From Bacillus_BD oryzisoli (GTDB lineage Bacteria; Bacillota; Bacilli; Bacillales; Cytobacillaceae), in NCBI RefSeq assembly GCF_036670025.1, contig NZ_CP137640.1, forward strand, positions 2,080,001 through 2,144,000: DNA of 64,000 nt. Direction: 5' to 3'. The translations under genes were made by a program, and so were the position numbers. How positions within the stretch are numbered: the first letter of the stretch is position 1; every line of letters begins with the position of its first letter. The notes below the pieces were generated by a model. It did not search any database, had not been told where the DNA came from, and worked only from the letters and a program-made list of their open reading frames with translations. Positions 1 through 7,404 of the stretch are shown here, one piece after another.

Positions 1-50
1 TGATCGGCGGTATGGCTTGCATGGCTTTAAGCTTACTGTTGTTTCTTTAA
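1..50 (+). CDS. C-terminal end of a membrane protein (partial)
   Basis: Only the last 15 codons are present, in the frame starting at base 3. They read IGGMACMALSLLLFL and then TAA. The strongly hydrophobic end fits the last helix of a transporter, but the family cannot be told. A rho-independent terminator follows 16 bases later. Confidence 0.5.
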   Translation, partial: IGGMACMALSLLLFL

Positions 51-66
51 TAAATCTGATTCCGAG

Positions 67-91
67 AAAAGTCCCAATTGGGACTTTTTTT
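67..91 (+). terminator. Rho-independent terminator
   Basis: AAAAGTCCC, an AATT centre and GGGACTTTTTTT form a tight hairpin with a T run just after the stop of the partial membrane gene. Confidence 0.85.
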
Positions 92-199
92 GCATGGCAG
101 CTGTCTAGAAACACACTTTTTAATTAAGGAAATAAATGATTATTTTAGCAGGAAAAGATACGACTAAAGTCTTAAACAAAACACTAAGGAGGAAAATGT

Positions 200-474
200 A
201 TGAAACTGAAAGCATTACTAACATCAATCTCTATACTCACAGGATGAAAATCATAACATCACTGCTTCATACACGTTAACAGTGCCTAAATTAACGGTTC
301 AAAGTCCAAACTTTAAAATCCAAGGTGGAACGAACGGTTAAAGGTGATGTATTAGTGGAAGCACAAGGCTTTACATTGGATAAGACAGCTACTATTGACT
401 ATGCTAATGAAGATGTGAAATCTTCGGCTATCATAGACGGTAAAGTGACTGGTTCGACCGAAACAAATCAATAA
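200..474 (+). pseudogene. Decayed copy of the lipoprotein gene at 665
   Basis: There is a good RBS (AAGGAGG) and an ATG at 200, followed by a signal-peptide start (MKLKALL-like) resembling the intact gene at 665. The reading then jumps directly into the middle of the repeated domain (DENHNITASYTLTVPK), so most of the N-terminal half is deleted. A short insertion near 333 shifts the frame, and 12 bases of the NIYYA segment are missing near 398. The remainder can still be followed to a stop matching the end of the domain. It is a single-domain paralog broken by deletion and frameshift. Confidence 0.8.
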
Positions 475-480
475 TAAAAT

Positions 481-519
481 AAGAAAATGACGTATGCACT
501 GGCATACGTCATTTTCTTA
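481..519 (+). terminator. Strong hairpin terminator
   Basis: AAGAAAATGACGTATGC and its complement flank a four-base ACTG loop. The stem is 17 bp, with A and T flanks that would serve either strand. Confidence 0.85.
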
Positions 520-664
520 TTTTATCAAGTTCTTTACTATAAAAAATGTGAATTTATTATGATCACAAATTCACAAAATGTACATATGCAACTCGTTTAT
601 AAATAAACAAAATATGATAAATTGAGTTCAGGAAGTACTATTATCATCCTAGGAGGAAAAGCAC

Positions 665-1687
665 ATGAAATTCAAAGCATTATTAGCATCAACATTACTA
701 GTTGGCTCTTTAGCTGCTTGTGGAACAGATGAGAAAGCATCTGACGAAACAGCAGAAAAAGCAACAGCACAAGAATCAACAGAAACAAAAACAGAAATAG
801 CTGAAAAAGCCGATGCGGTTACTACAGCATCAATCGTAAATGATGCAGAGGGACTAAAGAAAGCTGCAAGTACTGAAGGAACATGGATTTTTGCTATTCT
901 TAATGACGTAACCATTGATGATGAATTAGTTGTAGCTGGAGAATTTCATGATAAAGGAGACGCTGCAAATCCAATCTATCGTAAATTTGCACCATATGCA
1001 CAAGATGAGAATCACAATGTGACTGCAAGATATACATTAACAGTACCAAAAATGACTGTACAAAGTGAAAACTTCAAAGTACAAGCAGGTACTGTAAAAG
1101 GTGATGTTTATGTAGAAGCAAAAGGCTTTACGCTAACTGCTGATGCTACAATCGATGGAAACATTTACTATGCAAGCGAAGACTTAAAAGCAACTGCAGT
1201 GATTGAAGGTAAAGTAACGGGGGCACAAGAAGTGAAAGTAGCCTCAGCTGATGCAGATGTTGTAACAACAGCTTCAATCGTAAAAGATGGAGATGCGTTG
1301 AAGAAAGCTGCCAGCAAAGAAGGAAATTGGATCTTCGCTATTCTTAACGATGTAACGATTGATGACGAATTAGTTGTAGCTGGAGAATTCCATGATAAAG
1401 GCGACGCTGCAAAGCCAATCTATCGTAAATTTGCCCCATATACACAAGATGAGAACCACAATGTGACTGCAAGATTTACATTAACAGTACCAAAAATGAC
1501 TGTACAAAGTGAAAACTTTAAAGTACAAGCTGGTACAGTTAAAGGTGATGTATACGTACAAGCAAAAGGCTTTACTTTAACAAAAGATGCAACAGTTGAT
1601 GGAAATATCTATTATGCAAGTGAAGATCTAAAAGGAACTGCAGTAATTGAAGGTAAAGTAACTGGAGCTCAAGAAGTAAAAAAATAA
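665..1687 (+). CDS. Lipoprotein with two tandem copies of one ~140-residue domain
   Basis: The 340-residue protein starts at an ATG preceded by AGGAGG. It has a lipoprotein signal with lipobox LAAC (Cys19), so it should be anchored on the outer face of the membrane. An acidic, Ala/Thr-rich linker (residues 20-50) leads to two nearly identical domains, about 52-192 and 200-340. Each begins VTTASIV, continues through NWIFAILNDVTIDDELVVAGEF, and ends in short beta-like repeats (GTVKGDVYV, GFTLT, ATIDGNIYYA, AVIEGKVTG) reminiscent of polymer-forming beta-solenoid proteins. I cannot name the family or function. The very high identity of the two halves points to recent internal duplication. The pseudogene at 200-474 is a single-domain relative. 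Confidence 0.85.
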   Translation: MKFKALLASTLLVGSLAACGTDEKASDETAEKATAQESTETKTEIAEKADAVTTASIVNDAEGLKKAASTEGTWIFAILNDVTIDDELVVAGEFHDKGDAANPIYRKFAPYAQDENHNVTARYTLTVPKMTVQSENFKVQAGTVKGDVYVEAKGFTLTADATIDGNIYYASEDLKATAVIEGKVTGAQEVKVASADADVVTTASIVKDGDALKKAASKEGNWIFAILNDVTIDDELVVAGEFHDKGDAAKPIYRKFAPYTQDENHNVTARFTLTVPKMTVQSENFKVQAGTVKGDVYVQAKGFTLTKDATVDGNIYYASEDLKGTAVIEGKVTGAQEVKK

Positions 1688-1711
1688 TAGCTAAAAATGA
1701 TTTTCAGTAAT

Positions 1712-1753
1712 AAAAAGCGTTCTGGCGTTCTGTTTATAACAGAATGCTTTTTT
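1712..1753 (+). terminator. Terminator after the two-domain lipoprotein gene
   Basis: AAAAAGCGTTCTG pairs with CAGAATGCTTTTTT (one G-T pair) around a loop, 25 bases after the stop. Confidence 0.8.
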
Positions 1754-1855
1754 ATGGCTAATTATTCCTCTCATGATATCCCTGCAGGTTGGCATCATAT
1801 TAATGCCACGCTAAAAAAAAGGGGCAATGGTATGTACAAATTGAGGGGGATGATT

Positions 1856-2368
1856 ATGGGTATACTTAGCGGAAATCCGAAAGAAGAGCCATTACATTAT
1901 GGCGAGGTTTTTGCCTTATGGACTCATTTAAACGCATCAAAAGCATTTGTGGCAGGATATGAAACACTTTTAAATCATATTGGTGATGAGGATTTAAAAA
2001 GACTGGTTGAGGACGTATTAGAGAATGGAACAAAAACCGAGATTGAAGAGGTCGAAATTGTTTTAAAAGAAAATGGTGTCGGTCTACCTCCAACACCACC
2101 AGAACGTCCAAAGGCCTGTTTAGAAAATATCCCAGCCGGAGCGCGCTTCATGGATCCGGAAATTGCCAATCAGCTTGGCGTTGCCCTCGCAGCAGGTCTT
2201 GTCAGCTGCAGTACGGTTATTGGACAGTGTATTCGCGAGGACATTGCAATGATGTACGGACAATTCCATATGAAAAAGGCACAATATGCAGCGAAAACGT
2301 TAAAGCTTTTAAAGGAAAAAGGCTGGCTTGTACCGCCTCCGCTCCATCTTGATAAAGCGGAATGCTAA
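1856..2368 (+). CDS. DUF3231 family protein
   Basis: 170 residues starting MGILSGNPKEEPLHYGE, the usual beginning of the single-domain DUF3231 family common in spore-forming bacilli. The ATG at 1856 is chosen because GAGGGGG lies six bases upstream; longer readings to 1697 lack an RBS. The protein is largely helical, with a Pro-rich turn (GLPPTPPERP) and histidines (H15; YGQFHMKK) that may bind metal, as expected of a ferritin-like bundle. The biochemical role is unknown. A small gene follows 23 bases downstream and may be co-transcribed. Confidence 0.8.
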   Translation: MGILSGNPKEEPLHYGEVFALWTHLNASKAFVAGYETLLNHIGDEDLKRLVEDVLENGTKTEIEEVEIVLKENGVGLPPTPPERPKACLENIPAGARFMDPEIANQLGVALAAGLVSCSTVIGQCIREDIAMMYGQFHMKKAQYAAKTLKLLKEKGWLVPPPLHLDKAEC

Positions 2369-2391
2369 GTCAAAAGGAGTGGTAACCTATT

Positions 2392-2553
2392 ATGTCAAAA
2401 GCAGGCGAATTTCAAAATAAAGAACAATATACAATGCCAAATGCATTAAAACAACAAAAGGACTTCCGTTACCGGGTTGGTTACACTTCTACAACTGGTA
2501 ATGAAACAAATGGGAAGGAAGAGCCAGGTAAGCGGTCAGATCTCGAAAGTTAG
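2392..2553 (+). CDS. Small hydrophilic protein, 53 residues
   Basis: The ORF has AAAGGAG about 12 bases upstream of the ATG. It begins MSKAGEFQNKEQYTMPNALK and is rich in Gln, Lys and Gly with no membrane segment. It lies directly behind the DUF3231 gene and ahead of a terminator, so the two may form an operon. Its composition is like that of minor small spore proteins, but I do not recognise the family. Confidence 0.55.
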   Translation: MSKAGEFQNKEQYTMPNALKQQKDFRYRVGYTSTTGNETNGKEEPGKRSDLES

Positions 2554-2595
2554 TCTTTGCTGTTAAGGCTCGTACATCAAAATATTCATAAGATA

Positions 2596-2627
2596 GAACG
2601 CTTGAGTCTTTAATCAAGCGTTCTTTT
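2596..2627. terminator. Bidirectional terminator
   Basis: GAACGCTTGA and TCAAGCGTTC flank an eight-base loop. The + strand has a TTTTCTT tail. It serves the convergent small genes at 2392 (+) and 2634 (-). Confidence 0.8.
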
Positions 2628-2633
2628 CTTGCT

Positions 2634-2753
2634 TTAATGTTGTTTGTTTGGTAATTTTCCGCTTGGATTTCCTCTGCCTTGGCGTTTACGATTTTGTTCG
2701 TCTTTTTGCTGTTTTTCATGCAGCTTTGCAACAAATTCGTTTGTATTCTCCAT
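2634..2753 (-). CDS. DUF4023 family small protein
   Basis: 39 residues beginning MENTNEFVAKLHEKQQKDEQ and ending GNPSGKLPNKQH. This is the characteristic shape of the tiny DUF4023 proteins of Bacillales. AAAAAGGAGG sits seven bases upstream of the ATG on the minus strand. The protein is very basic and Gln/Asn-rich with no hydrophobic segment. The function is unknown; members are usually small spore-former-specific proteins. Confidence 0.75.
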   Translation of the reverse strand: MENTNEFVAKLHEKQQKDEQNRKRQGRGNPSGKLPNKQH

Positions 2754-2950
2754 ATTAATCCCTCCTTTTTGAATGGACGCTAGTTGTTACTGTCTCCATT
2801 TGCTCTAAAAAGATGTATCGAAAAGCATGATCCTTCATTATTTCTAGCCGCGAATGACAATGAATAAGTTTTGAATGTGGCGCCTAATAAGTACTGAATG
2901 GACTGAAGATATAGTAATATAAGGAAGAATAGATGTTTCAGGGGGTACAT

Positions 2951-3847
2951 ATGAAAGAACATTATAAACTCATAAGTGTGATGCTGATCTTTGGCAGTAT
3001 CGGAATTTTTGTGAAAAAGATAAATCTTTCTTCAAGTGAAATTGCTCTTTTAAGGGGAGCAATTGGAGGATTATTCCTGCTCGGGACAAGTTTTCTTGTG
3101 AAACAAAGGTTTTCCTTTAAAGCAATCAAAGCGAATGTTGTCCTTTTAGTACTATCCGGTGCCGCCATCGGTTTTAATTGGATTTTTTTATTTGAATCCT
3201 ACCGCTATACTACAATATCTAATGCAACATTAAGCTATTATTTTGCACCTATATTTGTCATGATCCTCGCACCTGTAGTTCTAAAAGAAAAACTTACAGC
3301 CGTTAAGGTAGGCAGTATCATAACAGCTATGATTGGATTGTTTCTCGTTGTCGATATCGGCGGAGGGAATGGAAACGCTCCGCTGCAGCATATAGTCGGT
3401 GTCTTGTATGGCCTATTAGCAGCAGCCTTTTATGCAAGTGTTATTTTAATGAATAAATTTATCAAAAATTTATCTGGCTATGAAACGACTTTAGTCCAAT
3501 TATGGGTTGCTGCTCTCGTACTGTTTCCATATGTCTATCTGAAAGAACAATTGGACTTTTCAGGATTGAATGCAGAGTCTCTTATATTTATTTTGATTAT
3601 TGGGGTTGTGCATACCGGAATTGCGTACTTTCTTTATTTTGTCTCAATTAAGAAGCTTCAAGGCCAGACGATAGCCATTTTGAGTTATATTGATCCCATA
3701 TCTGCTGTCATAATGGCAGCAATTTTCCTGCAGGAAAGCATGAGGGTAATTCAGATCATCGGCGGTATACTTATTTTAGGCTCGACATTCTTCAGTGAGA
3801 GGCTTGAAATGAAGCTTCAAACAATGCAAAAGACAAAAGCATCTTAA
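2951..3847 (+). CDS. EamA/DMT-superfamily transporter
   Basis: 298 residues with about ten hydrophobic helices in two EamA halves, the standard drug/metabolite transporter layout. The first half opens FGSIGIFVKKINLSSSEIALLRG and the second closes with the conserved YIDPISAVIMAAIFLQE region. The start at 2951 is chosen because CAGGGGGT precedes it by six bases. The substrate cannot be told; relatives export amino acids or other metabolites. The gene is monocistronic and followed by its own terminator. Confidence 0.85.
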   Translation: MKEHYKLISVMLIFGSIGIFVKKINLSSSEIALLRGAIGGLFLLGTSFLVKQRFSFKAIKANVVLLVLSGAAIGFNWIFLFESYRYTTISNATLSYYFAPIFVMILAPVVLKEKLTAVKVGSIITAMIGLFLVVDIGGGNGNAPLQHIVGVLYGLLAAAFYASVILMNKFIKNLSGYETTLVQLWVAALVLFPYVYLKEQLDFSGLNAESLIFILIIGVVHTGIAYFLYFVSIKKLQGQTIAILSYIDPISAVIMAAIFLQESMRVIQIIGGILILGSTFFSERLEMKLQTMQKTKAS

Positions 3848-3854
3848 ACAACGA

Positions 3855-3899
3855 TAGGGGCTGTAGGCAAATAAAGCTTTTTGTCTATACCCCTTTTTT
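3855..3899 (+). terminator. Terminator after the EamA transporter
   Basis: A long imperfect stem (AGGGGCTGTAGGCAAA against TTTGTCTATACCCC) ends in TTTTTT. Confidence 0.75.
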
Positions 3900-4015
3900 C
3901 ATGTATGGCTGATTCTTCGAATAAGAGTAATTTACATAATATAATTATAATAAAATAAATTTTAAAAATAGCACTATGTGCTAAATACACATTATCTAGA
4001 TTGACTTTTTCCAAT

Positions 4016-4062
4016 GGTAAAAGCCCAATATCTACACACATACCCAATAATTGAATAATCTA
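4016..4062 (+). promoter_or_regulatory. Shared upstream element of the sulfolactate operons, copy 1
   Basis: A 47-bp block starting GGTAAAAGCCCA and ending TTGAATAATCTA lies 31 bases before yitD. It matches the block at 13517-13563 before sat at 40 of 47 positions without gaps, while the flanking DNA is unrelated. On the minus strand it contains TATTGGGT, a partial match to the GerE box RWWTRGGYNNYY. I could not fit a convincing spore sigma promoter. Just upstream, TGTGCTAAATACACA (3977-3991) matches the head of the intergenic repeat family at 53-56 kb. Confidence 0.6.
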
Positions 4063-4092
4063 TGTTAGATATATAGAGGAGGCGCATTCCCG

Positions 4093-4863
4093 ATGGAATT
4101 TTTAGATTTACCAAAAAGGACCTCAAGAAGCCGGAAGTTTGGACTAACATCGATTATTGATAAAGGTACCCCAATAGGGGAACTAGAAAATCTCTTAAAA
4201 GACTATCATCACATAATTGATATTGCTAAGTTTGGAATGGGAACTGCTTATGTGACTCCAAACCTAAAGGAAAAAGTTGATCTGTATAAAAAGTATGACA
4301 TTAAGCCATATTGCGGAGGAACATTATTTGAAAAATGTTACTTTCAAGATAAACTTCCAGATTATCTTATCAGGATAAGGGAACTGGGCATAGAATGGGT
4401 AGAGGTATCCAATGGTACGATAGATATTAAAATTGAAGACCGATTAAATATCATTAATGAAATCAAAAAGGATTTTCATGTGATTGCAGAAGTTGGGTCG
4501 AAGGATTCTAATCAGGAAATGTCGATTGTCCAGTGGCAGGAGGAAATAAATTTATTATTAGAGGCAGGGTGCGAATATGTCATTACAGAAGGAAGAGATT
4601 CGGGGACCTCTGGAATTTATGATAGAAGCGGCTGCCTTAAGGCGGATTTAATCCGACAGTTAGTCAAAGGCATAGACAGCAGGAAGGTCATTTTTGAAGC
4701 ACCGAGCTCAAAACACCAAATCTTTTTTATAAATGAACTTGGGGCAAACGTCAATTTAGGGAATGTAAATATTAAAGACGTATTACTATTAGAAACCCAA
4801 AGATGCGGTTTGAGAAGTGATACGTTTTATCTGGAGGATCATGAATGCAGGCTACCTTTATAA
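4093..4863 (+). CDS. yitD: Phosphosulfolactate synthase (ComA/YitD family)
   Basis: 256 residues, normal for the family, which adds sulfite to phosphoenolpyruvate to give (2R)-phosphosulfolactate through a TIM-barrel fold. Family landmarks are visible: KFGLTSIIDKG near the N-terminus, IIDIAKFGMGTAYV (about 41-54), PYCGGTLFE, WVEVSNGTI, VIAEVGSKD (about 133-141) and YVITEGRDSGTSGIYD. An AGAGGAGG RBS lies nine bases before the ATG. In B. subtilis the homologue sits with sat-, cysH- and cysC-like genes and serves sulfolactate accumulation in spores. Here it heads an operon with a phosphatase and cysH. The next gene starts inside its last codons. Confidence 0.92.
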   Translation: MEFLDLPKRTSRSRKFGLTSIIDKGTPIGELENLLKDYHHIIDIAKFGMGTAYVTPNLKEKVDLYKKYDIKPYCGGTLFEKCYFQDKLPDYLIRIRELGIEWVEVSNGTIDIKIEDRLNIINEIKKDFHVIAEVGSKDSNQEMSIVQWQEEINLLLEAGCEYVITEGRDSGTSGIYDRSGCLKADLIRQLVKGIDSRKVIFEAPSSKHQIFFINELGANVNLGNVNIKDVLLLETQRCGLRSDTFYLEDHECRLPL

Positions 4864-5375
4864 GACATTTACCTACAGATTGGAATAAGAGGACCTGGCT
4901 GCAAGGGAGAAGAGATATTGATATTTCACCATTAACAGTAAAGCTTCAAGAAGAAATAAAGGAAAATCAATTGCTCCTGTCCAAATTAGTGCCATATGAT
5001 ATAGTATTGGCCAGTACTTTGAAAAGGACCCATCAAACAGCCCATTTATATGGTTACCGTGCAGAAACAGAAGGACTCTTGGATGAATTAGATTTTGGAC
5101 CGTTCGAAGGCCGTCCAAAGGAAGAGCTTTTAAAAGCTAACGGTGGTATGTGGGCGAATAATCCGCGCGAAATGATCCTCGGTGAAAGTGTCTTGAACCT
5201 GGAGAAGCGGATCCTTTTGTTTCTCCAAAAGTATCGGGAGCGAAAGAATATCCTTGTATTCGGGCACGGCTCATGGATGAGAGCAATGATTTCGTATGCT
5301 CAATATGGTCATATCAATAATATGAATCAAATAATCATTCGAAACAATGAATGTATGACAATACAATTTGACTAA
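4845..5375 (+). CDS. Histidine phosphatase family protein, candidate phosphosulfolactate phosphatase
   Basis: 176 residues of the phosphoglycerate-mutase-like histidine phosphatase superfamily. The phosphate pocket can be traced as RH at 7-8 (catalytic His8), Arg61 in STLKRTHQTA, Glu81 in LDELDFGPFEG (acid) and His141 in VFGHGSWMRA. The usual RHG is RHL here. Its ATG overlaps the end of yitD by 19 bases and it has its own RBS (TGGAGGA), indicating translational coupling. B. subtilis and methanogens use a ComB-type phosphatase after this synthase. No comB is visible here, so this enzyme probably takes that step; this is inference from position. Confidence 0.75.
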   Translation: MQATFIRHLPTDWNKRTWLQGRRDIDISPLTVKLQEEIKENQLLLSKLVPYDIVLASTLKRTHQTAHLYGYRAETEGLLDELDFGPFEGRPKEELLKANGGMWANNPREMILGESVLNLEKRILLFLQKYRERKNILVFGHGSWMRAMISYAQYGHINNMNQIIIRNNECMTIQFD

Positions 5376-5410
5376 TTTAAAGAGTGTCCTGGGAAACGGA
5401 GGGGTAAATC

Positions 5411-6124
5411 TTGTCAGAAAGTTTATCGTATGAAAAATGGAATGATAAGAAAATCGAAGCCATGCTGGAACATTTTAAAGATTATTATGATGTTTTAAAA
5501 TGGTCTTTTAAAGAGTATGGAGATGAGATTGTCTATGCATGCAGTTTTGGCGCAGAAGGGATTGTGTTAATTGACTTAATTTCAAAGGTTAACAAAAATG
5601 CTAAAGTTATTTTTCTGGATACAGGGCTTCATTTTAAGGAAACGTATGATTTAATTGAGAAAGTAAAAGTGCTTTATCCTTCGTTACACATTACAAACGT
5701 GAAACCAATAAGTTCTTTAGATGAACAAGCAAAATGGTATGGAGAAGAATTATGGAAGCACAACCCAAACCTTTGCTGTCATATGCGGAAGGTGGCTCCC
5801 CTTACAGAGGCATTAAAAGATGCCAAAGCATGGATCTCTGGTTTAAGAAGAGAGCAATCTCCAACAAGAAGTAAAACACAATATATCAATAAAGATGATA
5901 AATTTGGGAAGATAAAAATCTGTCCACTCATCCATTGGACATGGGAGGATATACAAACCTATATAAAATTAAACAAGCTGCCTTATAATCCGTTACATGA
6001 TAAAGGATATCCCAGCATCGGATGTGCTCCTTGTACACAGCCAGTCGTTGAGAACGGAGATCAGCGCGCCGGCAGATGGGCAGGATCTTCAAAATCGGAA
6101 TGCGGTTTGCATCAAAGTTCATAA
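5411..6124 (+). CDS. cysH: APS/PAPS reductase (CysH type)
   Basis: 237 residues; reduces adenylyl- or phosphoadenylyl-sulfate to sulfite using thioredoxin. Visible features are the PP-loop-like ACSFGAEG (43-50), the iron-sulfur cysteines C122-C123 and C205-x2-C208, the arginine-rich SGLRREQSPTR, and the catalytic C-terminal ECGLH (Cys231). The CC...CxxC set marks the 4Fe-4S class that can use APS. Translation starts at TTG 5411 after GGAGGGG. It lies 35 bases after the phosphatase in the yitD operon, so its sulfite can feed phosphosulfolactate synthesis directly. Whether it also serves cysteine synthesis cannot be decided here. Confidence 0.92.
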   Translation: MSESLSYEKWNDKKIEAMLEHFKDYYDVLKWSFKEYGDEIVYACSFGAEGIVLIDLISKVNKNAKVIFLDTGLHFKETYDLIEKVKVLYPSLHITNVKPISSLDEQAKWYGEELWKHNPNLCCHMRKVAPLTEALKDAKAWISGLRREQSPTRSKTQYINKDDKFGKIKICPLIHWTWEDIQTYIKLNKLPYNPLHDKGYPSIGCAPCTQPVVENGDQRAGRWAGSSKSECGLHQSS

Positions 6125-6238
6125 AGGGCAATACCAGTAAAGAAGGTTCCAATCGTGGGATTTTCTTTTTTTTGAGTATTTTACACGAATAGAGGTCAAA
6201 AATATATCCATAATAATATTCAAAAGGAGATGGTGAGA

Positions 6239-6700
6239 ATGAAACATGTAAAAGCATTGGCAATCAAATTTATTTCGACTTTTGTTCTATTGTATGTGAT
6301 CCTTGGTTTATTTTATGGGATGGAAACTGGAAATATCTTTTTACTCTCTCTCGTTTTAGCGATTGTTTCCTATATAATTGGTGATATTCTCATTTTACCA
6401 AGGACAAATAATACCACTGCAACACTTGCAGATTTTGGACTTGCATTATTGGTGATCTGGTTTATGAGTGAAAGCTTTACACGTGGAGATAATTTATTTA
6501 GAGTGTCCTTGTTGGCTGCGTTAGGTGTGACAATATTTGAGTATTTCTATCATAAGTATGTATCAAATAATGTTACGAAAGAGGATAATCAAACTCTTAA
6601 ACAGTCTACAAATTTACGGTTTCAAACAGAGGCTTCAGAAGAGCTCTCCCCTCAAAAGAAAGAACTCAAAAATGATATAGATAGGGACGACCTTTACTAA
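6239..6700 (+). CDS. DUF2512 (YndM-like) membrane protein
   Basis: 153 residues with four hydrophobic helices in the first ~105 and a charged cytoplasmic tail. The sequence KALAIKFISTFVLLYVILGLF and the later SYIIGDILILPR are typical of the YndM/DUF2512 family in bacilli. ATG 6239 is used because AAAAGGAG lies nine bases upstream; the ATG at 6230 is too close to it. The function is unknown. It is monocistronic and followed by a terminator. Confidence 0.8.
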   Translation: MKHVKALAIKFISTFVLLYVILGLFYGMETGNIFLLSLVLAIVSYIIGDILILPRTNNTTATLADFGLALLVIWFMSESFTRGDNLFRVSLLAALGVTIFEYFYHKYVSNNVTKEDNQTLKQSTNLRFQTEASEELSPQKKELKNDIDRDDLY

Positions 6701-6710
6701 CATGTATGAA

Positions 6711-6741
6711 AACATCTGGATGAAAGTTCAGGTGTTTTTTT
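6711..6741 (+). terminator. Terminator of the DUF2512 gene
   Basis: ACATCTG and CAGGTGT flank a ten-base loop with a seven-T tail. Confidence 0.8.
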
Positions 6742-6751
6742 AATAATAAAA

Positions 6752-6785
6752 ACATCCAAACACTTAATTAAAGCGTTTGGATGTT
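6752..6785 (-). terminator. Terminator of the H-type SASP gene
   Basis: ACATCCAAACGCTT pairs across AATT with its near-complement and ends in TTTTTATTA on the minus strand. Confidence 0.8.
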
Positions 6786-6799
6786 AGAGAAGGGGAATA

Positions 6800-6979
6800 T
6801 TAATGCTCTATTAAGCTGTTTAGCGGTACCTCTTGTTCGTTTTCAGGTGAATCAAGAGGATAGATTCTGGCTATTTCACGGCTTTCATCAACATGTTGAA
6901 TATAAACAGGGACATCATTGTACGTAACATTGACTAAATTTGGCGAAACTGCAATTTCTTGCGCTCTTTGTTTATTCAT
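6800..6979 (-). CDS. sspH: H-type small acid-soluble spore protein
   Basis: 59 residues beginning MNKQRAQEIAVSPNLVNVTY, continuing with the diagnostic DVPVYIQHVDE and ARIYPLDSPENEQEVPL. This matches SspH in length and pattern. ATG 6979 is the real start: AAAGGAGG lies about eight bases upstream, whereas a longer reading to 7036 has no RBS. SspH proteins are made in the forespore late in sporulation and stay in the spore core. Confidence 0.92.
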   Translation of the reverse strand: MNKQRAQEIAVSPNLVNVTYNDVPVYIQHVDESREIARIYPLDSPENEQEVPLNSLIEH

Positions 6980-7147
6980 TTGGAATACCTCCTTTAGGTT
7001 TTGTAACATCTTTAATTTTTGCATCAAATCATTCATGTATCCTTTTTAAGAATAAAGCTTTAAAACTTTAGTTACTAATATCAATAAATCCCCTCACGAT
7101 CATAAGATGAGATTTTGGCAACTTTATCTTTTTCCGACAGAAGGTTA

Positions 7148-7359
7148 GTGCGAGAAAGGCTTCGCACTGTAAAATATCCAAGCACCATTCGTCTTCACGC
7201 ACACCGAAGTTGCGAAAACCAAGCTAAAGTAGGGTGCGTGGTGAGTTCAACGTACAAGTTTGCAACACTTGCAGGAGGCTCACGCCACTTGTACTGCTAA
7301 CCGTCGGTGCGACGGGGATAGCCTGCTAAATAACCGAGGGATACCTCGGTGTTCGCAGG
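7148..7359. ncRNA. Candidate structured RNA made of five GC-rich stems
   Basis: The gap between sspH and the RNase J gene has no convincing ORF but is packed with perfect stems. They are GTGCGA/TCGCAC (7148-7167), CACGCAC/GTGCGTG (7196-7240), and GTACAAGT/ACTTGTAC (7252-7294) enclosing TGCAA-CAC-TTGCA. CCGTCG-GTG-CGACGG follows (7301-7315), then CCTGC/GCAGG (7322-7359) enclosing CCGAGG-GATA-CCTCGG. The GC content is far above the surroundings. Strand and family are unknown. It could be a non-coding RNA, a long 3' UTR structure of the RNase J transcript, or a palindromic mobile repeat. Confidence 0.45.
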
Positions 7360-7404
7360 AATCTCCATCTTCAAATTTTCGTTACAAAATTTAGGTGGAG
7401 TAGT

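Noticed and set aside
4016..4062. Sigma-E, sigma-G or sigma-K promoter within the shared block
   Set aside because: CATAC and TGAATA parts are present but no -35/-10 pair with correct spacing occurs in both copies.
7115..7300. 61-codon + strand frame
   Set aside because: It overlaps the multi-stem structured region and has no RBS or protein-like character.
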